From: Astropecten irregularis
Taxonomy: Eukaryota > Echinodermata > Asteroidea > Paxillosida > Astropectinidae
Direction of reading: 5' to 3'
Length of the DNA stretch: 64,000 nt
Assembly: GCA_963971285.1 (NCBI GenBank)
Contig: OZ020257.1
Coordinates: 12,972,602 to 13,036,601 of the forward strand
The position numbers and the translations under genes were made by a program. Of the stretch, positions 1 through 9,934 are shown one piece after another; the stretch's first letter is position 1; the number at the start of each line of letters is the position of its first letter. A model generated the notes under the pieces. The model worked only from the letters and a program-made list of their open reading frames with translations, had not been told where the DNA came from and made no database searches.

Positions 1-135
1 GTATGCTGCCCTCACGCGAGCTGGAATGGACAGGACGATCCACACCGTCTGTGACGAGGTGATGTTGATTCGCTTGAAGGCCCCAAGTTGAATCTTCGGG
101 ACTGGAACCGTCGCATTCAACCACTGGATGTAAAC
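1..135 (-). CDS. GH3 gene exon 10 (cut by window edge)
   Basis: 45 in-frame codons after acceptor GTGCAG: VYIQWLNATVPVPKIQLGAF and onward, a continuation of the fibronectin III-like beta-sandwich. The frame is still open at base 1, so the stop codon lies outside. Confidence 0.85.
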
Positions 136-3100
136 CTGCACCACCTACGGAGTCAGTGGAGAATTACAATCTTCAGATTTTGACTGAGAAGGGGGAGGGG
201 CAACAGGGGATGTGGTAGAGGGCGGGTAGCAGGGGAACATGGGAACCATCAGAGTAATCCTAACAAATTCTATCACCAAAGCCCAGGGGTCGATATCATG
301 AAGCCTTACGATCCATCGTAACACAAATTATGGAAAACTATGGAATTAAGAATAACTCATCGTAGGAGGGCCTATCCAGCGCAAGCGTAGGGCTGCAACG
401 CATCATAAATGCTACTATTGATAGTTAGTTATGGTGAGTTTGGTGAAATCGACCCCTGGCCGATGCTATGCAGAGTGGAAGTACTAACTATTGGTAAGGT
501 TTTTGGTGGCACCATGTACAAGAATCTCTTCTATTAGTGTGTGGTTCTGAGAAGAATCGGTCATGAATGTTCGATGTTCCTCTTCAAGCACAGTTGGGTT
601 AGAGAGTCAGTAAATACCAAGCTAAGTCGGACTACTGAAAGCTTCAATGAAAAAGCATATATGTGCGGAACGGTCACCCATAACTAGATTTTCAGATGTC
701 AACCACAGCTAGTCAGGATATACCTACCTCCTCGCCGGCGTGCGGACCAACGTTGGTCACCGACACCTTCACAAAGACGTCGTCACACGGCATGATTTTG
801 CCTGGATTGACGACCAGCGACGAATACTTGAAGGAGGTATAGGAGAGGCCATAGCCAAACTGGTAGAGCGGTTTACCACTGAAGTACCGGTAGGTGCGAT
901 TGACCATGGTGTAGTTTACCATTGGCGGTACCTGGTAACAAAATGAAAAGAACCACAGTCACCAATAGATAGGAGAGGTCTTGTAATACGCCTTACAATC
1001 AACCAAAGATCCATTCACGAGATAATGATAATTTGCGAGAACGAAACTGGCTTCAGAATAAGTAAGGTTTGAAGTTTTGCATGGTGGAGACACTAGAGAG
1101 AGTAAGGCTTGCGGTGACACCATGTATCAAAAATCTCTTTTAGAAAGATGTGTGGTCCTGAAAAGGACCAATGAGAGTCCCGTCAGACTCTTGTGAGTAT
1201 ACCAAAGATCCCTGAGTCTACTCGGCCCCAAAAGTGAAGTATCATTTGGCCGCCATTCAAGTAAGCAACGGAGCACCGTCAAATTTAACTGTTTTAGGAA
1301 GAATCTTTCACCAGAAATATTACGATAGCATTATTTTTATTAGAGCCTATTATTATTTTTTCGGTAAGAATAACACACCAAATAAAAACAGTGAATTTTG
1401 TGAACTAAAGTGGCCGCTGTGCATACTTCCTCTGGTTGCGCGTGATTTTGAAAGAGTAGGCTTGCACAGCTATAGGATCTTTGGTATATACTACCCTGTC
1501 CTACCTGGCTCATTGAAGCCGGCCACGTGTAAGGCAGCCTCCCGGCCGGATTAGAGCCCGGGTAGTTGGTCATCATCTGCCTGATGGCCACGCCCGCGGC
1601 CTGACCAGGGAAGAAACACTGGACGATGGCATGGACGCCGGGACTGTCCACAGCCCAGCTGATGTCGAACGGGCCAGCGGTGAAGAGCAGAAGGACAAGT
1701 GGCCTGCCAGTTGCTGCCGATTGAAAAGGGAGAAAGACAACAAATTATCTTCCAGATCGAGTAATGGACCGATCAAGTAATGGACCGTTCCGGCTTGGAC
1801 CGTCCCGGCTTTGCTCTTAAGCCCTGCCCATGTGAGGATTTCGTGGTCACCTGATTAAAAGACGTCCTCCAATTGGTCAAAGCACACAGTTTGATTGACA
1901 GGCCGGAAGGGTCCATTAATCTTGTTGCCAATGGTATAAACTGAAGTGGCTGTTCACCAAATAACATCAGAGAGTGAATATGACAATGGCTAACACTAAC
2001 CCCTGGTTTACAAGAGCCTTCCTGAAACAGGACGGGTAAATCTTCTTATGCCCTCCAGTCATTAAGGTCATTTGGCTGTTTCCATAGCTGGCTATGGCTT
2101 TGAACTAGGCATGAATCTATGGGAAGCTTCTACAGCCATTTCTGAAAACTGAGTCAGTGAATCCAAGCCCTAGGGCCTTTACGATATGAGGTTTGAGAAT
2201 AGGCTTGGGATTTATTCCGCTTCCGGCATTTATGTGTACTAATTGAGATACATGGCAAAGCTGTAGCCTTTCTTCAGCTTCGTCATGTGCTGCAATCCCT
2301 TTTGTTCAATTTGTGGGCCTCAAATGGCGGGCCTAGCAAAATAAGTGCCAAGCCTTGCTCCAAGCCCGGGGCCTTACTCAAAGCTCGGCTTTGGCTCAGG
2401 CTCCGGCTTCGTCTCTGTATTCCATATGCTGAAAATATAGGTTGTGGTTTTTCATTGAAGCTGAAGCTCTGTTTTCTTTTTCAAACCTGAGAATCTACTT
2501 CCGAACCGCAGCCAAAAGCCTCTATTTTGATACCTGTAATTTTAGAATGGATTCACAAAATGGAAGCGGAGGAGCAGGAGCCTAAGCCAGAGCCGAGCTT
2601 TGAGAAAGGCCCCAGGGGTCAATTTCACCAAACTCTTCATAACTTACTATCAATTGTAGGACTAATCAGTGATGCATTGAAGCCCTACGTAGGATAGGCC
2701 CCCTACGATGGGTTATACTTCGTATCGAGTTACGATCGATCGCAGTGCTTCGTGAAATCGACCTCAGGTTTCATAAACTAAGGCCCCTAGTCTGTCCTCT
2801 ATAGCCATGCCATCCAAGCAAGGCCTACAACAATGTTAAAGAGGAGATTGTTGAGGGAGTTAATTACCGATCTTGACAGCATCCTGCAGCAGTTGCAGCT
2901 GGTTCCCAGGCAGGTTAAGATCCTTCCTGTCTCTACCTTCACTCTCTATAGAAATGCCTACAAGGAAATAGGCACGGAAGAGCAATCAATACATCAATTG
3001 AACAGTGCACTGATCGATCAATTCACCAATAAATCAATACATCAATCAATAAATCACACTAAATTATCAATGCACCGATCATTGAATTCATTTATCAGTC

Positions 3101-6100
3101 ACCATAGTATTAAAGGTAGTATCATACTTTGGTTTTTGTCAAAGAATTACAGATTAATGGGCAAAAATACCAAGGACGATACAGTAACAGTCATCTGTGA
3201 ACAATTCAGTCCCATACGGTGCCCAATTTTTGAGAAAACAGTGAAAAACAGCCACAGTATTTCTTAAGTCTTTTCTCTTTTATTTCTGATCTGTAAAAGA
3301 TGAAAAATAATTGTGGTCACTGGTTTTACTCTTTTCTGGATAAATACCGCATTTCAGGCAGAAAAATGTTAACGGTATGTTTGTACCATCAACATCTTTA
3401 TAACCTGTAAGTTATAGGTAAATCTGTGTAGATTTCTGAATGGTATACTACCAAAGTATGATACTACCTTTAATCCCAACTATTCCCAAAGATATTGTCT
3501 GTAAAAGAAACAAAAGAAGTATACAGTTGATTTGGTAAAATACCTGAGCCGAGACAGACGACAATGAAATCAGACATATTGACAGCTTTCACAATGCTGG
3601 ACTGGTTGTACGTCTCACACGCTGGGTTGTTACAGCCAGCGGCAAAGTTGGTCATCTTGGCAATGGGTCCCAGTCCTTGGAGTGGTGTGGTGATGTACTG
3701 GGCCAGTGGACTACCCGAGTAGTCCCCAAACAGTTGACGGTAGTCATTAGCAAACGGACCGATCACCTGAAAGTCATCCAATGAGTACAAATACAGGCGA
3801 AATGGAAATTGTTACTGGTCTGGACAAAGACAAAATTGCATTGGAGTGGGATTCAAACCTGCGACCCCTGGAGTACCGGAGCGATACTCTAGCAACTGAG
3901 CTATCAGCCCTATGTTGGTAGTGTCCCTATGTTGGCGGCATCCAAAAGTGTCAATTATCTTTGTCAGAAACCATGGAACCACTCACATATCGCTATATCC
4001 CAAGGATCATTTAAGATGCACGCAGCATTAAGCAATGCTGCAAACCTGAGAAATGGTGTATGGGGGATCACTCAAAGAGTATGCAGCTTTTTGATAGATA
4101 CAAATTCATCAAATAATAGACAACAAATGTTGACATACAATTCCTGTTGAAATACAATTATCAAATAACCACAAGGGAAACTGGCTGAATTTTTAAGTCA
4201 TTAAAAGGTGAACAAAGAAAAATAGCAGTATGTGCATGGTTTCATGGCTTCTGACTGCCAAATGAACAAAGATAATTGACTAATAGGGGCACCACCAACG
4301 TAGGGCTGGATAGCTCAGTTGTTGGTAGAGTGCTGTACTATGGTGTTCAGGAGGTCGCCGGTTCGAATCCTGCTTCAGTCACTTTTTCTTTGAAGTCGCC
4401 TTTCAACGAATTAAAATACAGGTAGATAAGCAATGGTAGGAGTGTTTGAATCTTGACCACTTGATATATTTGTTGGGATTTGTTGTGTTGTTCATAGGCT
4501 TTGAATTTCTTTGCCTTGGATCAGCCATTTGAAGTCAAACAAATATGGCCTGTTTGAATTTGATGGGCTGCGTATTAAGCTGGCAATACAGCACATCAAG
4601 CCCTTGGAGTTAGGGTCAACTTACAGCAAGTCGGCTGACCGTCATGATCGGCAGAACGCCGTCGTTCTTCAGCAGGACAAAGCTCTTGACGGCGGCCTCA
4701 ACAGCGAGGGCCTGGTGCTTGAGGCTGTTCACGACCACGTCGGCGTCCAGCTTGGAGTAGGGGTTCCTGGCTGGCGGGTCGAACTCCCCAAGCCTCATCC
4801 TGGTGTAGAACAGCGGCCGAACCAGGTCCACCACATCGTCGTAGGAGACCATCTTGGCCTGGACCGCCTCCATGACGTGCGTGTAGACGTTGTCGTGGGC
4901 AGACGTCAGCTCCAGATTGACGCCGGCCTTGATAGAAGCAGCGGCCGTCTCCAGCGGGGTGTGGGTGTACTCGTGCTTGTTGTAGATGAACTCCAAGGCC
5001 GTCTCGTCGCTGACCACGTAACCCTTGAAGCCAAACTGGTCGCGGAGAATGTCACGGAGGAATCGCTTGTTGGCACAGGCTGGCACACCATTGATGCTGC
5101 ACCAGAACAGAGAAAAACATACCGGTAATTAGAATCCTTGCATAGACCATCAAATTCACACCCTGCATTCTACTTGGACCTATGTGACTTATAGTATAGA
5201 AATATCACATGGTTTGAGGGTGACAGTCGATTCTAGCTCCAGAGGTGTTGGAAGTTGTCGAACTACAGTTCCCAAGAAGAAACCGAGGGTGCTAGTTTGT
5301 CAACTTCCAACACCAAGGGAAGCTAGAACGGTCCACCCGAAATAAACCATGTGATATTTGTTTTACTATACACGTACATCATAAATATTCACAATTTCAT
5401 TTAGATCGGTATCCATAAGTGCAGCAAAATGTTCGTGTTCGTGAGCCGCCATCAAGGCTCACGCACGCATGCTGCAAACTTTTCCTAGGATGCGCAGTGA
5501 GATGTTACATGTGTAACAGTTCCCGGCCTACTCGCTGGTGATCAGCAAATATATCCACTGGCACGTGATGGTGAATTGACCAATTGGGATTCGGCTATAG
5601 GTCATGAATATTTATGAGGTATAGTAGTACTATATACTTTATACAGGTTCATGAGGAAAAAGCATTCAAGCGAGAAAGAGCCCCATATTTGCTGGTGAAT
5701 TTGACCCTAACCCAACCTCCATACCACAGTTTATAACACATGGTTTCCCTGTGGTAAGTATGGCATCCTGAATACCACTATACACCACACTGTGTGGTTT
5801 GCATGGTAATGCCTGGCTTATGATCCGAACCCCCTGTGGAGACTGTGGTAATATGTGGTAAACAGCTCTTGTCTTGTGTTTTTCATGTGATGTTTACTGC
5901 TTTTCGGACATGTATTCGGCCATTGTTTGCTGAGCATAACATTCACAAGGAGTTTTTGCTGGCATACTGATATTTACCAAAGTGTTGGTGCTTAAGAAAG
6001 TTTTGGTGCTTAAGCAGCTCTCTTAAGTTGCCCCTGATCAGTGGAATTGAATGACCCGGACATGCCTACTTACCTGTTGTAGCTACACATGATGCTGTAG

Positions 6101-8746
6101 CTTCCGGCCTTCACACACTCATGAAACTGGGGTACAAAGGTCATGAAGATGTCTCGATCCGAAATCTGGTGGTTCCCAAAAAAAATCACATAGAGAATAC
6201 TTAAAAACACAGAGTGCCTGTTTGTTTAATGCACAGGATCACGGATTCTGCAGATCCGGATCCCATTTCTGCGTACCGTGCATAGGACGTGAATCCCTAA
6301 ATCTGGGATCCTTTGCCTTTAATAAACAAGCCCAGAGTCTCATGAAAAATGGTATAGAGCTGATTGAACCCATAACACTGTACCACACTGCATTGAAATG
6401 GCAGTTACTGGTAAAGATCACAGAGCAGCACTCGCACTTTGTCTGATCCAATATGTGCATGAAATAATAAACCTGTGAAAATTTCAGCTCAATCGGACAT
6501 CTGAGGCATGAGAACATAGAAAAACCTGACTCAATTTTTCTTTATATGAAACATGAAGAATGCTTTTGATCTTACCCGACATCAAAACTGTTTTTGGTCT
6601 TTGTTTTACTAATTTCTGGAAAAAATAGTGTACACCATTTCAGGCGGAAATATTTTAACGGTATGTTTCTACCAGCACCATCTTCATATCATGGAAGTTA
6701 TACATAAATCTGTGAATATTTCTGTTTGGGTATGTTACCAAACCTGTACTGAACCTTTAATAGTACCTTGGCATCAAATGTCAACCTGGAGGTGGGATAG
6801 TTGTCAGGTCCTGCGTAGACAGCAAAGTGCTTGCAGCCAGCATTGGCACGGACATAGCGTGGGTCTGGTCCTTGCAGGCCGGTCACATACGCCCTGGTCA
6901 TCTCACCACTCAGGAATGGGCCCTCCCCGTAGGTTTCCTGGTGGCCACAAAAAAACACGAAATACACATGAAAAGACCTAAAATTGGACTGTAAGTAATT
7001 TTGTGCAAAGCACTTAAGGAATCAAGCACTTACTTTGGTAAAGTTGATAAAACAGCTGCGGACTCTGTTCACAATTTGATTTGTCATGAATTAAAAACAA
7101 ACCTGTGAAATTTTCAGCTCAATTGAGTATTGGAAACAGTAGAAAACAACAAAAAAAACGTTGCAATTGTTACGTGAAATTGTGAGGTAATTGTAATTGT
7201 GAGGTTTTGATCTCCGAGACTGTTTTCGGTATTTTGTTTTACTCATATCCGGAAAAATATAGCATTACAGGCAGAAACATCTTAACGGTATGTTTGTACC
7301 AGGTCATCTTACCCGGTAAGTTATACATAAATCCATGAACATTTCTGTTTTAGTTTACTACCAAAGTATGACTGTAACTTTAAGCTCAGTTAAATAGCAC
7401 ACTGTTTGGCATCTTTGCGCCTACCACATGAGACAAGAGCTGTTTACCACACACTACCACAGTCTCCACAGTAGACTCGATCACAAATCATGCATTACCA
7501 CAAAAACCACACTGTGATGTTTTGTGGTATTCAGAATACCACACTTACCACAGAAAAAACCTCTGGTATGGAGGCTGGGTTAGGGTTCATAAGAAAAAGC
7601 AGGAAAGTTATTAAGGCAGTATCCGAAACAGGTTTCCACAGCTATGGCTACGTCTATGGTCAGCATATCCCAATGCATAGCAATGGGCCTAGACCTAGAC
7701 CTAGCTCTAGACAACTGCACTTTTGGCTGCAGCCTAAGACTGATCAATAGGTTATAGTTTACCCACCTGGTTGCGACCCCACAGAGGATGCCTCATGATG
7801 TTAATGACAGGAGCGAAGCAACTCAATCCCGCAAAGGACTGAGCGATGCCTTCCTTCTGAAATTTGTTGTATCTGGCTCGTACTTCATTACCTATCGCCT
7901 CACCGACGTTGTAGAGCAAATCCGTGCTGCAACAAAAGAGCAATTTAAAAAATACTGCAGGTTAAACAAGTGTGTGACAGTAGGCGATTTCTGTTCTTTG
8001 TTAACAAGAGTCACAGTGACAGTGTTTAGAACCCATGGCTAAGATGGGTTTGTTACCGTTGTACCCCATGTAATTTCCCTCAATAATCAAAGCCTAGCCC
8101 TTTTTCAACAAGTTTAATTTAACTAATATAAAGGACATGTACATGGGGAAGAATTCCACTGATGAGTGATGACCATCACTTGTACATGGAACCGACAGAG
8201 GGCGTTTTGAGAAAAATGGCTGCCGCTGCATTAGTTGCGATGATCGTAACCCTAGGTCTGACATGGGGACTGGGAACTATGATCGTAACCCTAGGTCTGA
8301 CATAGGTCCCAGTCCCCATGTCAGACCTAGGGTTACGATCATCGCAACTAGCTTCATATAGCCTATGTACATGTACAGTTGTAGTATTGGTAATAGACCT
8401 ACCATGCCTACCTGAATGTTGCGGCCAATCCCAGACTCTGGGTGAAAGACGTGGCGTTGTAAACCTTATCCCCATGTAGGCATTCGTCGTCCCAGGCAAA
8501 CGCCCCGATCCCCAGGCGAGGGATCGCTGGAGACGGACCGTTGGTATCGTGAGGGCCTTTATCCGAACCCCCACGGGCCATCTGTGGGCCCATCTCGCTC
8601 AGGGAAAGGCGGGACATCAGGTCATCAAGCCGCTCATCCCAAGAAAGGGTGTCATTTTGGAACGGGAATATGGATGCTGCTACTAATGTCAGACAGCCGA
8701 TTTGCAGAAAAGCAAGTAGAACAACGGGAAAACTGTAAAGATTCAT
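1..8746 (-). CDS. Secreted GH3 beta-xylosidase-like glycosidase, 10 exons, 3' end outside window
   Basis: Ten exons in continuous reading phase: 8746-8412, 7926-7767, 6937-6767, 6165-6074, 5096-4625, 3766-3544, 2957-2868, 1713-1505, 931-728 and 135 to the left edge. They give 697 codons. The start at 8746 opens a hydrophobic signal peptide (about residues 1-24), so the enzyme should be secreted or lumenal. Family hallmarks appear in order: an N-terminal GH3 barrel with the lysine-histidine motif CKHFAVYAG, then SYNSINGVPACAN, then GFKGYVVSDETALEF, whose Asp283 matches the GH3 catalytic nucleophile. Next come VLLKNDGVLP and AVIGPFAND of the second domain, IESEGRDR, and the start of a fibronectin III-like domain (FGYGLSYTSF). 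By family it should remove terminal beta-xylosyl or related sugars from polysaccharides; the substrate cannot be read from sequence. About 700-780 residues is usual, so only a short C-terminal part is missing. Family assignment is confident; the exact activity is not. Confidence 0.9.
286..456. mobile_element. Palindromic MITE family D, GH3 intron 9
   Basis: Ends GGGGTCGATATCATGAAGCC and the inverse (...GGTGAAATCGACCCC). About 170 bp, almost wholly self-complementary. Confidence 0.7.
728..931 (-). CDS. GH3 gene exon 9
   Basis: 68 codons: VPPMVNYTMVNRTYRYFSG, then FGYGLSYTSFKYSSLVV and the start of the fibronectin III-like domain (VSVTNVGPHAGEE). Acceptor TACCAG, donor GAG|GTAGGT, phase 0. Confidence 0.92.
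1505..1713 (-). CDS. GH3 gene exon 8
   Basis: Encodes ATGRPLVLLLFTAGPFDISW then AVDSPGVHAIVQCFFPGQ and PAGRLPYTWP, the GH3 'P.VLVL..G.P..I.W' and 'G.A.ADVL.G..NPAGRLP.T' blocks. Acceptor CGGCAG, donor CCAG|GTAGGA, phase 0. Confidence 0.92.
2175..2345. repeat. Repeat related to 62699-63139, GH3 intron 7
   Basis: GGGCCTTTACGATATGAGG and AGGCTTGGGATTTATTC match the reverse complement of 63085-63139. Also TACATGGCAAAGCTGTAGCC. Confidence 0.5.
2370..2612. mobile_element. Repeat family F with GGCTC-rich ends, GH3 intron 7
   Basis: Ends in runs of GGCTCN units. The core ATATGCTGAAAATATAGGTT and GCAGCCAAAAGCCTCTATTT is shared by six copies in the window. Confidence 0.7.
2615..2766. mobile_element. 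Palindromic MITE family D, GH3 intron 7
   Basis: GGGGTCAATTTCACCAAACT ... GCTTCGTGAAATCGACCTC; same family as 286-456. Confidence 0.7.
2868..2957 (-). CDS. GH3 gene exon 7 (90 bp)
   Basis: Short exon found by phase. Acceptor CCTTGTAG, then ISIESEGRDRKDLNLPGNQ and LQLLQDAVKI. These match the GH3 'G...E.EG.DR..L.LPG.Q..L' block that must follow exon 6. Donor ATCG|GTAATT, phase 1. Confidence 0.88.
3114..3469 (+). mobile_element. TTAA-flanked MITE family A, GH3 intron 6
   Basis: Inverted ends AGGTAGTATCATACTTTGG, with TTAA immediately outside at both ends (3110-3113 and 3470-3473). Interior includes a GATCTGTAAAAGATGAAAA degenerate palindrome and ATTTCAGGCAGAAA. Confidence 0.85.
3544..3766 (-). 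CDS. GH3 gene exon 6
   Basis: Starts VIGPFANDYRQLFGDYSG directly after RLA of exon 5, restoring the GH3 'AVIGP.A' motif. It ends in DFIVVCLGSG with donor TCAG|GTATTT, phase 1. Confidence 0.9.
3841..3915 (-). repeat. Degenerate tRNA-like SINE, copy 1
   Basis: On the minus strand, GGGCTGATAGCTCAGTTGC (A-box-like), then GGTCGCAGGTTTGAATCCCA (B-box-like). It faces the 4304 copy head to head. Confidence 0.6.
4304..4381 (+). repeat. tRNA-like SINE, copy 2
   Basis: GGCTGGATAGCTCAGTTG (extra GTT in the D arm), then AGGTCGCCGGTTCGAATCC and TCAGTCA. Flanked by the conserved 5' GATAATTGACTAATAGGGGC and 3' CACTTTTTCTTTG common to the family. Confidence 0.7.
4625..5096 (-). CDS. GH3 gene exon 5 (catalytic nucleophile)
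   Basis: 157 codons. It contains GFKGYVVSDETALEF (Asp283, expected nucleophile), a barrel end with VRPLFYTRMRLGEFDPP, and VLLKNDGVLPI at the start of the second domain. Acceptor GGTGCAG, donor GCT|GTAAGT, phase 0. Confidence 0.93.
5700..5878. mobile_element. TGTGGTA-rich MITE (family H), GH3 intron 4
   Basis: Palindrome-rich repeat of TGTGGTA/TACCACA units, from ACCCTAACCCAACCTCC to AGCTCTTGTCTTGTGT. Inverted relative at 7421-7590. Confidence 0.6.
6074..6165 (-). CDS. GH3 gene exon 4
   Basis: Too short to stand out as an ORF. It encodes ISDRDIFMTFVPQFHECV then KAGSYSIMCSYN, the GH3 'FK..V..G....MCSYN' motif. Acceptor CCACCAG, donor AACAG|GTAAGT, ending in phase 2 and joining exon 5 as S-INGVPACAN. 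Confidence 0.9.
6216..6334. mobile_element. Short MITE family J, GH3 intron 3
   Basis: About 120 bp: GCCTGTTTGTTTAATGCAC, AGATCCGGATCCCATTTC, then AATCTGGGATCCTTTGC and the inverted end AATAAACAAGCCC. It starts about 50 bp from GH3 exon 4. Confidence 0.68.
6400..6756 (+). mobile_element. TTAA MITE family B, next to GH3 exon 3 donor
   Basis: Interior CTTTGTCTGATCCAATATG, GCTCAATCGGACATCTGAG and ACCAAACCTGTACTGAACC, the family B pattern. The right TTAA is 6757-6760, only a few bases from the GH3 intron 3 donor at 6765-6766. Confidence 0.75.
6767..6937 (-). CDS. GH3 gene exon 3
   Basis: 57 codons starting ETYGEGPFLSGEMTRAYVTG and containing CKHFAVYAGPD, the conserved substrate-binding Lys-His pair of GH3. 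Acceptor CAG|GAAACC. Donor CAAG|GTACTA. A MITE begins ten bases into the following intron. Confidence 0.92.
7070..7379 (+). mobile_element. TTAA MITE family C, GH3 intron 2
   Basis: Shares interior with the 59454 element and the ...CCAAAGTATGA end, followed by TTAA. The left end is not clear. Confidence 0.6.
7421..7590. mobile_element. TGTGGTA-rich MITE (family H), GH3 intron 2
   Basis: Inverted copy of 5700-5878, from CTACCACATGAGACAAGAGC to GGAGGCTGGGTTAGGGTTC. Confidence 0.62.
7767..7926 (-). CDS. GH3 gene exon 2
   Basis: Acceptor TTGCAG, then residues 112-165 including the STDLLYNVGEAIGNEVRARYN segment split by its own phase-2 codon, and PVINIMRHPLWGRNQ, the GH3 'NI.R.P.WGR.QE' motif. 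The donor is CCAG|GTGGGT, phase 0. Confidence 0.9.
8233..8349. repeat. 43-bp perfect inverted repeat, GH3 intron 1
   Basis: Arm 8233-8275 (AGTTGCGATGATCGTAACCC to GGGGACTGGGA) is exactly complementary to 8307-8349. The 31-base loop itself repeats ATGATCGTAACCCTAGGTCT. A fragment (CTAGTTGCGATGATCATAAC) recurs at 11162. Confidence 0.92.
8412..8746 (-). CDS. GH3 gene exon 1 (start, signal peptide)
   Basis: Encodes residues 1-111 plus two bases. The ATG is at 8746-8744, followed by a signal peptide (VVLLAFLQIGCLTLVAAS) and then the typical GH3 start DERLDDLMSRLSLSE. It ends ATTCAG|GTAGGC in phase 2. Confidence 0.88.
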
Positions 8747-9168
8747 GCTACTTATTCTTCAGCACATGTAGGCCCTATAGTTATGCACTACAACTTACAA
8801 TGAACTAATGTACTAATGTGTACAAACACTCCACTGTTGTCGTAAGTCACAGCCCAGTCTCAGGTCAGGTGCCAAATTAATAAATTTACCAAGTAAAATT
8901 TACCAAAGCAAGCCTGATTCGGCACACCTGCAGCTTCTGAGTTCATACACTACTGTGCACAATTTCAATACAACAAGGGTAAAGCACGTAGGTAGAATAA
9001 AAGAAATATAACGCGCAGTTAAGTTGTAGTTCACTCGATCGGTACAATAATCATGACCTCGTGACAATAATAACAACTTGTACACTGGATGTTGATCACT
9101 GGCTAGCTGCATGCAATGCCAATGGCGGTTATAATGATGAAGAGAGGGCGCCCTTCAACCTGTCCATT

Positions 9169-9413
9169 GGGGCCAATTTCATAAAACTGTTAAGCACAAC
9201 AAGTTGCTTAGCACAAAAATGTCTCACCCAATAAAACAATTAATCCACTGTTGAAAATTTCATTTCATATTCATGGTCAGCAAACAGCAGCCAAAGAACA
9301 ATCACAAGTGATACACAACACGTGGAAATTTGATTGTTAACTCTGTTTTTATTAAGACGGAAATGTCATGCTTAGCAAATTTTGGTGCTTAACAGTTTTA
9401 TGAAATTGGCCCC
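9169..9413. mobile_element. MITE family E between GH3 gene and GBA2
   Basis: GGGGCCAATTTCATAAAACT ... AGTTTTATGAAATTGGCCCC: 20-base inverted ends around about 200 bp with AAGTGATACACAACACGTGG. Confidence 0.75.
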
Positions 9414-9914
9414 AGAGTGCATCATACTTTTCAATTCATAGACATGAAATGCCTAGGTTTTTTTTTTAAATTATAAACATGCCTGTGTGGATGATAAGTT
9501 ATTGTAACAGGTTTAGTGTTTCATCATTCTTTGGTTTAGAGTTGAGAAATATTTGGCTTTAAATCTGGCCCCATTTTGCTTTGATCGAAAAAATTGAAGA
9601 GGTCGCTGCTTTATGAAATCTGGAATCGGTTTGGTAAAAAAATAAAACACCACCACCAACAACATAATTTTATGCATAAGTTGTTAAAGTTGAACAACAA
9701 ATAAGCCATGGAGAATGTGTCTAATATTTCTCCATGAACAAACGTACGTATAAATCCTTTTTATACCTGGCTCCATGCATAGACGGGCATAGAAAGGTGG
9801 AGAAACCCAAATGAGAAAATTAAATTTGTGTAATGATATGTATTCCTTTTCAAATTGTTTATGTATTTTAATACAGCTCTATGGTATTTTCCAACTATTT
9901 TTATGACGATCATG

Positions 9915-9934
9915 TGACGTCATACGCATATAAG
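9915..9934 (+). promoter_or_regulatory. CRE-like palindrome plus TATA-like box
   Basis: TGACGTCA is followed 6 bases later by TATAAG, within the divergent region about 0.7 kb before the GBA2 ATG. The arrangement resembles a CREB/ATF-type core promoter, but short motifs occur by chance and no start site is known. Confidence 0.2.
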
